32,489 nucleotides of DNA from Cellulomonas triticagri (GTDB lineage: Bacteria; Actinomycetota; Actinomycetes; Actinomycetales; Cellulomonadaceae): NCBI RefSeq assembly GCF_003696205.1, contig NZ_RFFI01000040.1:1-32489 (forward strand), in the 5' to 3' direction. Shown one piece after another: positions 26,141 to 32,489 of the stretch (its first letter is position 1; each line of letters opens with the position of its first letter). Position numbers and translations under genes: made by a program. The notes beneath the pieces were generated by a model, which did not search any database, was not told where the DNA came from, and was given only the letters and a program-made list of their open reading frames with translations.

Positions 26141-28858
26141 ATGGCTGCCCGTCCGTCCACCACCGCCTCGCGCGGTGCTGCGCCCGCGGGGAGCCGCGCG
26201 CGCACCGCGTCCTCGGGCAGCCGCGCGTCCGGCGCCAAGGCCGGCAAGGCCACCCCGCCACCCCCGCCGCGCCCGGCCCTGCCGCTGCGGATGATCCGCG
26301 GCGTGTGGATGGGCTGCGCGCACGTCGTCGGCGGCGCCGCCCGCCGCGTCGGTCGCGGGGCGCGCGACCTCGACCCCGGTCTACGCCGCGACGGTGCCGC
26401 GTTCTTCCTGCTCGCCCTCGCCGTCGTCATCGCGGTGCGCGAGTGGTGGGGCATCGACGGCATGGCCGCCGACGCCGTCCACGTCGCCGCCGCGGGCACC
26501 TTCGGCCGCGTGGCCGTCGCCGTGCCGGTCGCGCTGGTCGGCGTCGCGATCCGGCTCATGCGGCACCCCGACCTGGGCTCCGCGAACTCCCGCATCGCCA
26601 TCGGCGTCACCGCCATCACGCTGGCCTCCTGCGGCCTGGTGCACGTGCAGCAGGACCTGCCCGCGCCGTCCGGCGGGTTCGAGGCGCTGCGCGACGCGGG
26701 CGGCATCGTCGGCTACCTCGTCGGCACGCCGCTGGTCAGCCTGGTCACCGTGTGGGCCACCGTGCCGATGCTGGTGCTGCTCGCGTTCTTCGGCGTGCTC
26801 GTCGTCACCGCGACCCCGGTGAACCAGATCGGCCCGCGCCTGCGCGGCGTCTACGACCGGCTCACCGGCAACCACCGCGAGGACGACGAGGTCGAGGACG
26901 ACGACGCCCCGCTGGTCATCAACGCCGGGCACACCGCGATCGAGGAGCCGCCGGCGAAGCCCGCACGGCGCCGCCTGGTCGACCGGCTCAAGAAGAAGGC
27001 CGCCGCCGACCCGGACGACCCCGACCTGCTGGACGAGTACGCGGGCGACGAGGCGTTCGAGCGCGCGGCCTTCGTGGAGCGCAAGCGCCGCGAGGAGGAG
27101 GACGCGACGACCGTCCTCGGTGCCGAGGACGACGTCGAGGACGAGCCCGCGCGCCGGTCGCCGACCGCGCCCACGCAGGCCGTCTCCGCCGTGGACGCCG
27201 AGGCCCCGGCCGCGCGCCCCGACCCCGTCGCCCCGCCGACCACGGGCGTGCCGCGCGGCGAGCAGCCGATGCTCGAGGGCGACGTGCTCTACACGCTGCC
27301 GTCCGAGGACGCGCTCGCCAAGGGCCAGCCGCACAAGGTGCGCTCCGCCGCGAACGACCGCGTCGTGGAGGCGCTGACCGGCGTCCTGGAGAACTTCGAG
27401 ATCAACGCGCAGGTCACCGGCTTCACGCGTGGTCCCACCGTCACCCGGTACGAGGTCGAGCTCGGCAAGGGCGTCAAGGTCGAGCGGGTCACCGCGCTCA
27501 GCAAGAACATCGCCTACGCCGTCGCCAGCGCCGACGTGCGCATCCTGTCGCCGATCCCCGGCAAGTCCGCCATCGGCATCGAGATCCCCAACACGGACCG
27601 CGAGACCGTGTCGCTCGGCGACGTCCTGCGGTCCAGCGCCGCACGGCGCAGCGAGCACCCGATGGTCATCGGCGTGGGCAAGGACGTCGAGGGCGGGTAC
27701 GTCACGGCGAACCTCGCGAAGATGCCGCACATGCTCGTCGCCGGTGCGACCGGTGCCGGTAAGTCGTCGTTCGTGAACTCGATGATCGTGTCGATCCTCA
27801 TGCGCTCGACCCCCGACCAGGTCCGCATGGTCCTGGTCGACCCGAAGCGCGTCGAGCTCACGATCTACGAGGGCATCCCGCACCTCATCACCCCGATCAT
27901 CACCAACCCGAAGAAGGCCGCCGAGGCCCTCGAGTGGGTGGTGCGGGAGATGGAGGCGCGCTACGACGACCTCGCGATGTTCGGCTTCAAGCACGTGGAC
28001 GACTTCAACGTCGCCGTGCGGGCCGGCAAGGTGAAGCCGCTGCCGGGCTCCGAGCGCAAGATCGCCCCGTACCCGTACCTGCTGGTGATCGTCGACGAGC
28101 TCGCGGACCTCATGATGGTCGCCCCGCGCGACGTCGAGGCCTCGATCCAGCGCATCACCCAGCTCGCGCGCGCCGCCGGCATCCACCTCGTGCTCGCCAC
28201 GCAGCGCCCGTCGGTCGACGTCGTCACCGGCCTCATCAAAGCCAACGTGCCGTCCCGGCTCGCGTTCGCGACCTCCTCGCTCACCGACTCCCGCGTCGTC
28301 CTCGACCAGCCGGGCGCCGAGAAGCTCATCGGCCAGGGTGACGCGCTCTTCCTGCCCATGGGCGCCGCGAAGCCGATGCGCACCCAGGGCGCCTGGGTCT
28401 CCGAGAGCGAGATCCACGCCGTCGTCGCGCACGTCAAGCAGCAGCTCAAGCCGGTCTACCGCGAGGACGTCACCGTCACCGCCGCCAAGAAGCAGGTGGA
28501 CGAGGACATCGGCGACGACCTCGACCTGCTGCTGCAGGCGGCCGAGCTCGTGGTCACCTCGCAGTTCGGCTCGACGTCGATGCTGCAGCGCAAGCTCCGC
28601 GTCGGCTTCGCCAAGGCCGGTCGGCTCATGGACCTGCTGGAGTCCCGCGAGATCGTCGGCCCGTCCGAGGGCTCGAAGGCCCGCGAGGTGCTCGTGCAGC
28701 CCGACGACCTGCCCGGGACGCTGGCGATGCTGCGCGGCGAGCCCGAGCCCGGCGGCGCGTCCGCGGGGGAGGACCGGTACGCCGCGCCCGAGGGCCGGAT
28801 GCCGGGTGAGCCGCCCGAGGCCGTCGACTACTTCGACGACGCCGACGACCTGCGCTGA
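26141..28858 (+). CDS. ftsK: DNA translocase FtsK/SpoIIIE
   Basis: FtsK is a septal DNA pump that moves chromosome ends and guides dimer resolution. The 905-residue protein has an Ala/Pro/Arg-rich cytoplasmic start. About four membrane helices lie between residues 85 and 230, and an acidic linker runs to about residue 390. The motor domain shows [20 protein letters not shown], Walker A GATGAGKS at residues 535-542 and Walker [13 protein letters not shown] with Asp652-Glu653. [20 protein letters not shown] follows. The C-terminal gamma winged helix ([20 protein letters not shown]) recognises orienting DNA motifs. ATG at 26141 starts [12 protein letters not shown]; the in-frame extension to 26057 is not conserved. 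Confidence 0.97.
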   Translation: MAARPSTTASRGAAPAGSRARTASSGSRASGAKAGKATPPPPPRPALPLRMIRGVWMGCAHVVGGAARRVGRGARDLDPGLRRDGAAFFLLALAVVIAVREWWGIDGMAADAVHVAAAGTFGRVAVAVPVALVGVAIRLMRHPDLGSANSRIAIGVTAITLASCGLVHVQQDLPAPSGGFEALRDAGGIVGYLVGTPLVSLVTVWATVPMLVLLAFFGVLVVTATPVNQIGPRLRGVYDRLTGNHREDDEVEDDDAPLVINAGHTAIEEPPAKPARRRLVDRLKKKAAADPDDPDLLDEYAGDEAFERAAFVERKRREEEDATTVLGAEDDVEDEPARRSPTAPTQAVSAVDAEAPAARPDPVAPPTTGVPRGEQPMLEGDVLYTLPSEDALAKGQPHKVRSAANDRVVEALTGVLENFEINAQVTGFTRGPTVTRYEVELGKGVKVERVTALSKNIAYAVASADVRILSPIPGKSAIGIEIPNTDRETVSLGDVLRSSAARRSEHPMVIGVGKDVEGGYVTANLAKMPHMLVAGATGAGKSSFVNSMIVSILMRSTPDQVRMVLVDPKRVELTIYEGIPHLITPIITNPKKAAEALEWVVREMEARYDDLAMFGFKHVDDFNVAVRAGKVKPLPGSERKIAPYPYLLVIVDELADLMMVAPRDVEASIQRITQLARAAGIHLVLATQRPSVDVVTGLIKANVPSRLAFATSSLTDSRVVLDQPGAEKLIGQGDALFLPMGAAKPMRTQGAWVSESEIHAVVAHVKQQLKPVYREDVTVTAAKKQVDEDIGDDLDLLLQAAELVVTSQFGSTSMLQRKLRVGFAKAGRLMDLLESREIVGPSEGSKAREVLVQPDDLPGTLAMLRGEPEPGGASAGEDRYAAPEGRMPGEPPEAVDYFDDADDLR

Positions 28859-28892
28859 GCCCCGCTGGTCTGACCGCGGCGCCTCGGCCCCG

Positions 28893-28898
28893 TAGTCT
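28893..28898 (+). promoter_or_regulatory. -10 element of leaderless pgsA
   Basis: TAGTCT is followed by 6 nt (gtcggg) and GTG at 28905. The truB region has almost the same string (TAGCCT then gtcgggc, GTG). Confidence 0.6.
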
Positions 28899-28904
28899 GT
28901 CGGG

Positions 28905-29579
28905 GTGAGCAGCCCTTCGCCGATGAACGTCGCCAACGTCGTGACGGTGGCCCGCATCGTCGTCGTGCCGTTCTTCGCCTGGGCCCTCCTGGTGGACGGC
29001 GGCGACGACCTGACCTGGCGCCTCGTCGCGCTCGGCCTGTTCGTGGTCGCCGCCGCGACCGACCGCGTCGACGGGTACCTCGCCCGGCGCCTCGGGCTGG
29101 TCACGGACCTCGGCAAGCTGCTCGACCCCATCGCGGACAAGGCCCTGATCGGCGCCGCGCTGGTCGCGCTGTCGTGGCTGGGCGACCTCAGCTGGTGGGT
29201 GACGGCCGCGATCCTCGTGCGCGAGCTCGGCATCACGGTCATGCGGTTCTTCCTGCTGAAGTACCTCGTGCTGCCCGCGTCGCGCGGCGGCAAGATCAAG
29301 ACCGTCCTGCAGTCCGTGGCCGTCGGCGCGTTCCTGCTGCCGCTCGACCGCCTGCCCACGATCGCGCTCGTCGCCGCGAGCGTCCTCATGGCCGCCGCCG
29401 TGGTGGTCACCCTCGTCACCGGGGCCGACTACGTGCGCACCGCCGTGCGGGTGCACCGCGAGCACACCGCCGGTGGTTCCGAGGTCACCCGGCACGCCGC
29501 CGCGACCGGCACCACCACGCCCGACGAGTCCGCCGGGCACCACGGCGCCGGACCGGACGCGGTCGCGCCCTCGCGGTGA
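28905..29579 (+). CDS. pgsA: CDP-diacylglycerol-glycerol-3-phosphate 3-phosphatidyltransferase
   Basis: PgsA transfers a phosphatidyl group from CDP-diacylglycerol to glycerol-3-phosphate, the committed step to phosphatidylglycerol and cardiolipin. The 224-residue membrane protein starts [19 protein letters not shown]. It carries the CDP-alcohol phosphotransferase signature [20 protein letters not shown], followed by LDPIADK; the motif D-x2-DG-x2-AR-x8-G-x3-D-x3-D is complete. Several hydrophobic helices follow, and a Thr/His-rich hydrophilic tail of about 40 residues. Related CDP-alcohol enzymes share the motif, but the cinA-clgR neighbourhood is that of actinobacterial pgsA. It overlaps cinA by 4 bp (GTGA). 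Confidence 0.93.
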   Translation: MSSPSPMNVANVVTVARIVVVPFFAWALLVDGGDDLTWRLVALGLFVVAAATDRVDGYLARRLGLVTDLGKLLDPIADKALIGAALVALSWLGDLSWWVTAAILVRELGITVMRFFLLKYLVLPASRGGKIKTVLQSVAVGAFLLPLDRLPTIALVAASVLMAAAVVVTLVTGADYVRTAVRVHREHTAGGSEVTRHAAATGTTTPDESAGHHGAGPDAVAPSR

Positions 29580-30130
29580 CCGGGGTGGAGCCCGTCGCGG
29601 TCGACGGCGGCACCGCCGCCGCGCTGCTCGCGGCCCTGCGCGAGCGCGGCTGGACCGTCGCCACCGCCGAGTCCCTGACCGGTGGGCAGGTCGCCGCCCG
29701 GCTCGTGGACGTCCCCGGCGCCTCGCGCGCCCTGCGTGGGGGAGTCGTCGCCTACGCGACCGACGCCAAGGCCGAGGTGCTCGGCGTCGACGCGACGCTG
29801 CTCGCCGCGCACGGGGCCGTGCACCCCGAGGTCGCCCGGCAGATGGCCGAGCGGGTGCGCCCGCTGCTGCGCGCCGACGTCGGCCTGTCGACCACCGGTG
29901 TCGCTGGACCGGAGCAGCAGGACGGCAATTCACCCGGGACCGTGCACGTCGCCGTCGCCACCCCCGCGGGCACCGTGGTGCGCACCCTCGCACTGACGGG
30001 GGACCGGGCGGCGATCCGCACCGCCACCTGCGACGCGGTGCTCCGGGAGGCGCTTGCCGCCGTCTCCGCCGCACCGGCCGGGGAGGACCCGGGAACACCC
30101 GGGGCCGCGACCGCGTTGTGGAGGTCGTGA
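29576..30130 (+). CDS. cinA: CinA C-terminal domain protein (nicotinamide-nucleotide amidase)
   Basis: The 184-residue protein is the stand-alone amidohydrolase domain (PncC/CinA-C). It deamidates nicotinamide mononucleotide for NAD recycling. The catalytic Ser is in [20 protein letters not shown]; other motifs are [37 protein letters not shown] and VAVATPAGT. The N-terminal MoCF-like half of full CinA is absent, as in many actinobacteria. GTG at 29576 overlaps the pgsA stop, so translation is probably coupled. Activity is inferred from the family. Confidence 0.93.
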   Translation: MTGVEPVAVDGGTAAALLAALRERGWTVATAESLTGGQVAARLVDVPGASRALRGGVVAYATDAKAEVLGVDATLLAAHGAVHPEVARQMAERVRPLLRADVGLSTTGVAGPEQQDGNSPGTVHVAVATPAGTVVRTLALTGDRAAIRTATCDAVLREALAAVSAAPAGEDPGTPGAATALWRS

Positions 30131-30183
30131 GGAACACCAGGCCCGCCCCCCGCCCCGACGCTGCCCGTGTCGGTGGCGACCTG

Positions 30184-30189
30184 TACGGT
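30184..30189 (+). promoter_or_regulatory. Possible -10 of clgR
   Basis: TACGGT lies about 110 nt before the clgR ATG, within the 170-bp gap after cinA. No convincing -35 or ClgR operator was recognised. clgR therefore probably has a leader and its own promoter, unlike its leaderless neighbours. Confidence 0.35.
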
Positions 30190-30300
30190 GGGAGCCTCCC
30201 CAAGCGGGGCCACAAGGGTGCCGCAGTCGTCCGGAACGCCCCCGCGGGCACCGCGACGGTGCGGCAGGAGCAGGATCGGGACAAGAGAGGAGGACGCCAG

Positions 30301-30636
30301 ATGGTCGTGTTGCGCCGAGAGATCGGTGACGTGCTGCGGGATGCCCGTCAGCGGCAGGGACGCACCCTGCGCGAGGTGTCCTCCGCCGCCCGCGTGTCGC
30401 TGGGCTACCTCAGCGAGGTCGAGCGTGGGCAGAAGGAGGCGTCGTCGGAGCTGCTGGCCAGCATCTGCGAGGCGCTGGACACGCCGCTGTCGCTCGTCCT
30501 CCGTGAGGTCAGCGACCGCATCGCCGTCGCCGAGGGTCTGCTGATCCCCGACACCGTCCCGGCCGACCTCGCGTCGGCCCTGGCGGCCCAGGACCGCACC
30601 TGGCGGCGACGTCCGGAGCTCACCCCGATCGGCTGA
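30301..30636 (+). CDS. clgR: XRE-family transcriptional regulator ClgR
   Basis: ClgR activates clp protease and other stress genes in actinobacteria. The 111-residue protein matches its size and layout. A Cro/CI helix-turn-helix spans about residues 20-60 ([20 protein letters not shown], then [18 protein letters not shown]). [15 protein letters not shown] follows, and the C-terminus is short and basic. ATG at 30301 has a strong GAGAGGAGG at 30285-30293. The position after pgsA-cinA agrees with clgR in mycobacteria, where pspA follows; here a terminator follows instead. ClgR is a Clp substrate in some relatives; its Ile-Gly C-terminus was not tested for that. Confidence 0.92.
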   Translation: MVVLRREIGDVLRDARQRQGRTLREVSSAARVSLGYLSEVERGQKEASSELLASICEALDTPLSLVLREVSDRIAVAEGLLIPDTVPADLASALAAQDRTWRRRPELTPIG

Positions 30637-30663
30637 ACCCCCCGGGGAGCACCACCCGAACCC

Positions 30664-30714
30664 ACGACGCCCGGTCGCGTCCGCCCTCGCTCGGCGGCAC
30701 GGACCGGGCGTCGT
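30664..30714 (+). terminator. Long hairpin terminator after clgR
   Basis: Outer arms acgacgcccggtc (30664-30676) and gaccgggcgtcgt (30702-30714) pair perfectly over 13 bp. Inner pairs cgt/acg and ccgcc/ggcgg extend the stem with two single-base bulges to a 7-nt loop. It lies 28 nt after the clgR stop and could serve convergent nei2 as well. The 170 bp from 30715 to 30884 show only GC-rich sequence with no gene recognised. Confidence 0.75.
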
Positions 30715-30884
30715 CGCGTCCTGGGCCGGCCCCGGTTGCCCGGGTCGGGGCGACGCCGTGCCCGGATCTCGCCGTGCTCAGGCCGCCTCCCCGGTCGTCG
30801 CCCCCACGGCGCGGTCGGACCGGCGTCCCCGTCGTGCGCAGCGCGTCGCGCCCGGCGTCGGGGGCGACGCGGCCTCGTGCCAAG

Positions 30885-31697
30885 TCAGCCCGTCGTCGCG
30901 GTGGGCGGTGCCTGGCAGACGCCGCAGAAGTACGCGGGCCGCTCCATCGGTGGGTGGCCCGCGAGCCCGCGCCGCACGGGTGCCCCGCACCGGCGGCACG
31001 GCTCCCGCAGCCGGCCGTGCACCCAGGTCGTGCGCCCCCGGTACACCTCCCCGGTGGTCGACGGGCTGGACGACCCCACGGAGCGCTGCATCATGGCCCG
31101 GGCGACGCGCAGCAGCCGGCCCGGGTGGGGCACCTCCGCGGCGGGGGTCCACGGCCAGATCCGCTCGAGGAACAGCGAGTCCGCCATGTAGATCGTCCCG
31201 ATGCCCGCGACGACGGTCTGGTCCAGCAGCACCTCGCAGACGGGCGTCGCACCGCGCGCGGCGTACCGGCGCAGCGCCTCCGGCAGGCCGACGGTGTCGA
31301 AGTCGGGGGCGAGGAGGTCAGGTCCGAGGTGGCCGATCAGGGTGTGCTCGTCGCGGGTGGGGACGACGTCGAGCATCCCGATGAGCTCGCCGACGCCCGT
31401 CCAGGTGGCGTTGGCGAGGACGACCCGCACGGCGGGGCTCGCGGCGCGCGCGCCCGGGGAGCCGGTCCGGGCGACCCGCCAGGACCCGTCCATGCGCAGG
31501 TGGGTGTGCAGGGTGCGGTCGTCGTCGAAGCGGGTGAGCAGGTGCTTGCCGTAGGACGCGGTGCCGAGCACGGTGCGTCCGACGAGGTCGACGGTCGCGG
31601 CGGTCGGCCAGCGGATGTCCGAGCGGACCACCTCCCGTCCTGCCAGGGCCTCGTCGAGCCGGCGGGCGGTGCGCGCGAGGATGTCGCCCTCAGGCAC
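30885..31697 (-). CDS. nei2: Fpg/Nei-family DNA glycosylase (Nei2-like)
   Basis: A base-excision repair glycosylase/AP lyase that removes oxidised bases. The 270-residue protein starts with MPEGDILARTARRLDEAL (N-terminal Pro nucleophile and Glu). Other motifs are TASYGKHLLTRF, THLRMDGSWRV, and the helix-two-turn-helix QTVVAGIGTIYMADSLFLE. The zinc finger is PCRRCGAPVRRG with YFCGVCQ. MPEGD is the opening of the actinobacterial Nei2 group, and the adjacent lhr gene agrees with the lhr-nei2 pair of mycobacteria. GTG at 31697 is preceded by ggggggt on the minus strand. It begins 39 bp after the lhr stop, so cotranscription is likely. Confidence 0.94.
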   Translation of the reverse strand: MPEGDILARTARRLDEALAGREVVRSDIRWPTAATVDLVGRTVLGTASYGKHLLTRFDDDRTLHTHLRMDGSWRVARTGSPGARAASPAVRVVLANATWTGVGELIGMLDVVPTRDEHTLIGHLGPDLLAPDFDTVGLPEALRRYAARGATPVCEVLLDQTVVAGIGTIYMADSLFLERIWPWTPAAEVPHPGRLLRVARAMMQRSVGSSSPSTTGEVYRGRTTWVHGRLREPCRRCGAPVRRGLAGHPPMERPAYFCGVCQAPPTATTG

Positions 31698-31736
31698 GGC
31701 ACCCCCCGGCGCGCGGTCCGGGGCGACTCCGCCCGG

Positions 31737-32489
31737 TCACCGGGCCCCTCGCAGCCGCAGCCCGCGCGGCGTCGGGGCGAAGTCCGCGAGGGCCAGCGCC
31801 CGGCCGAGTGCCGTGGCCGACCCGCCGCCCGCGAGCAGCTCCTCGCCGTCCGCGCGCACGAGGGTGACGCGGCCGAGCTGTCCGGCGCGGACGGCGTCCG
31901 CGAGCCGGGCGGTCGCGAGCCGCAGCACGTGCTCGTCGGTGCTGAAGGTGAGCACGGTGCGCCCGCCGCGCTCCAGGTAGAGCGCGAGGGCGCCGTCGAC
32001 CAGCACGACGACCGCCCCGGCCTTGCGCCCCGGTCGGTGCCCGGTGGGGGCGTCGGGCCGGGTCGGCCAGCCGAGCGCCGCCCCGTACGGGTTGGCGGGA
32101 TCGGTCGCGGCGAGCAGGACCACCGCGCGGTCCACGTCGGCGGGCACGGACTGCTCGGCGATCCGCTCGATCTGGCGCGCCTCCGCGCGGATCTGGTCGA
32201 CGGCGCCCGGCAGCGCGAACTGCGAGCCGCCGAGGTGCTCGACGAAGTACCCGCGCCGCACCTGCCCGGCCTGCTCCAGGGCCGCGAGCACCCGGTAGAC
32301 CGGGGCGAACTGCCCGGCGACGCCCTCGGCGGGCGCGACGGCCCGGGTGAGCACGCCGTGCCGGTCGAGCAGCTGGGCGGCGAGGGCGTGCGCGCGGCGG
32401 GTGGGGTCGGTCTCGCGGGGCGGCAGCAGCGACCACCGCCCGGCGGCCTCCCCGCCGCCACCGGCACCGGCACCCGGGAGCCCGGGACC
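31737..32489 (-). CDS. lhr: Lhr-type ATP-dependent helicase, C-terminal part (cut by window end)
   Basis: The reading frame is open to base 32489, so only the last 250 residues are visible. They include GRWSLLPPRETDPTRRAHAL, QLLDRHGVLTRAVAPAEGVA and FAPVYRVLAALEQAGQVRRG. YFVEHLGGSQFALPGAVDQI and ATDPANPYGAALGWP follow. All are typical of the C-terminal extension of Lhr, a 3'-5' DNA/RNA helicase involved in DNA repair. The helicase core lies outside the window. The in-frame ATG at 32354 is internal. Downstream nei2 supports the assignment. Confidence 0.9.
   Translation of the reverse strand, partial: GPGLPGAGAGGGGEAAGRWSLLPPRETDPTRRAHALAAQLLDRHGVLTRAVAPAEGVAGQFAPVYRVLAALEQAGQVRRGYFVEHLGGSQFALPGAVDQIRAEARQIERIAEQSVPADVDRAVVLLAATDPANPYGAALGWPTRPDAPTGHRPGRKAGAVVVLVDGALALYLERGGRTVLTFSTDEHVLRLATARLADAVRAGQLGRVTLVRADGEELLAGGGSATALGRALALADFAPTPRGLRLRGAR

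Noticed and set aside
22234..26706. Very long minus-strand open frame (about 1490 codons) over ugpB, ugpQ, dapA and rnj
   Set aside because: Antisense frame kept open by GC-rich codon bias; its translation is low-complexity and the plus-strand genes have clear family motifs.
26381..29419. Minus-strand open frame of about 1012 codons opposite ftsK and pgsA
   Set aside because: Same codon-bias artefact; ftsK and pgsA explain the DNA.
30620..30883. Small minus-strand ORF after nei2
   Set aside because: TTG start, Arg/Gly-rich low-complexity product, no ribosome-binding site, and it runs through the clgR terminator.

Overview
The window is a very GC-rich (roughly 70-75 %) actinobacterial chromosome segment. 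Gene content and order follow the conserved translation / RNA-turnover / lysine block of actinobacteria: infB-rbfA-truB-ribF-rpsO-pnp-M16 peptidase-dapB-thyA-dapA-rnj-ftsK-pgsA-cinA-clgR. The protein style and the lhr-nei2 pair point to Micrococcales, probably Cellulomonas or a close relative; the genus is an inference.

Layout. 1-5882: infB (5' end cut by the window), rbfA, truB, a small DUF1905/YdeI-type gene on the minus strand, ribF and rpsO. 5883-9766: pnp followed directly by an M16 zinc peptidase, closed by a strong hairpin. 9840-11992: an AraC-like regulator, dapB and a small membrane protein. 11996-16726 (minus strand): an aldehyde dehydrogenase (gabD-like) with a GNAT acetyltransferase, and a CBS-GGDEF-EAL c-di-GMP protein coupled to a pentapeptide-repeat protein. 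16812-18700: thyA, then azlC-azlD in convergent orientation. 19014-23232: a Ugp-type ABC importer (two permeases and a lipoprotein) plus a glycerophosphodiesterase. 23371-30636: dapA-rnj, ftsK, pgsA-cinA, clgR. 30885-32489 (minus strand): nei2 and the 3' part of lhr.

How the genes work together. IF2, RbfA, TruB and S15 serve ribosome assembly and initiation. PNPase and RNase J are two major RNA-decay enzymes. DapA and DapB are early lysine/diaminopimelate enzymes. The Ugp cluster would import glycerol-3-phosphate or glycerophosphodiesters and cleave the diesters inside the cell, yielding the glycerol-3-phosphate that PgsA uses. The minus-strand metabolic and signalling genes, azlCD and ugp look like accessory blocks set into the conserved backbone.

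Non-coding signals. Eleven genes have a TANNNT-like -10 hexamer only 6-8 nt before the start codon, indicating leaderless transcription. Six consecutive 11-bp units that each begin with GAC lie upstream of ugp at 18816-18881. Several strong GC-rich hairpins lie after operons. No rRNA, tRNA, IS element, phage gene or CRISPR array was seen. No complete undescribed system was recognised; the best leads are the 11-bp phased array, the leaderless promoter module and the hairpin across the start of the phosphodiesterase gene.
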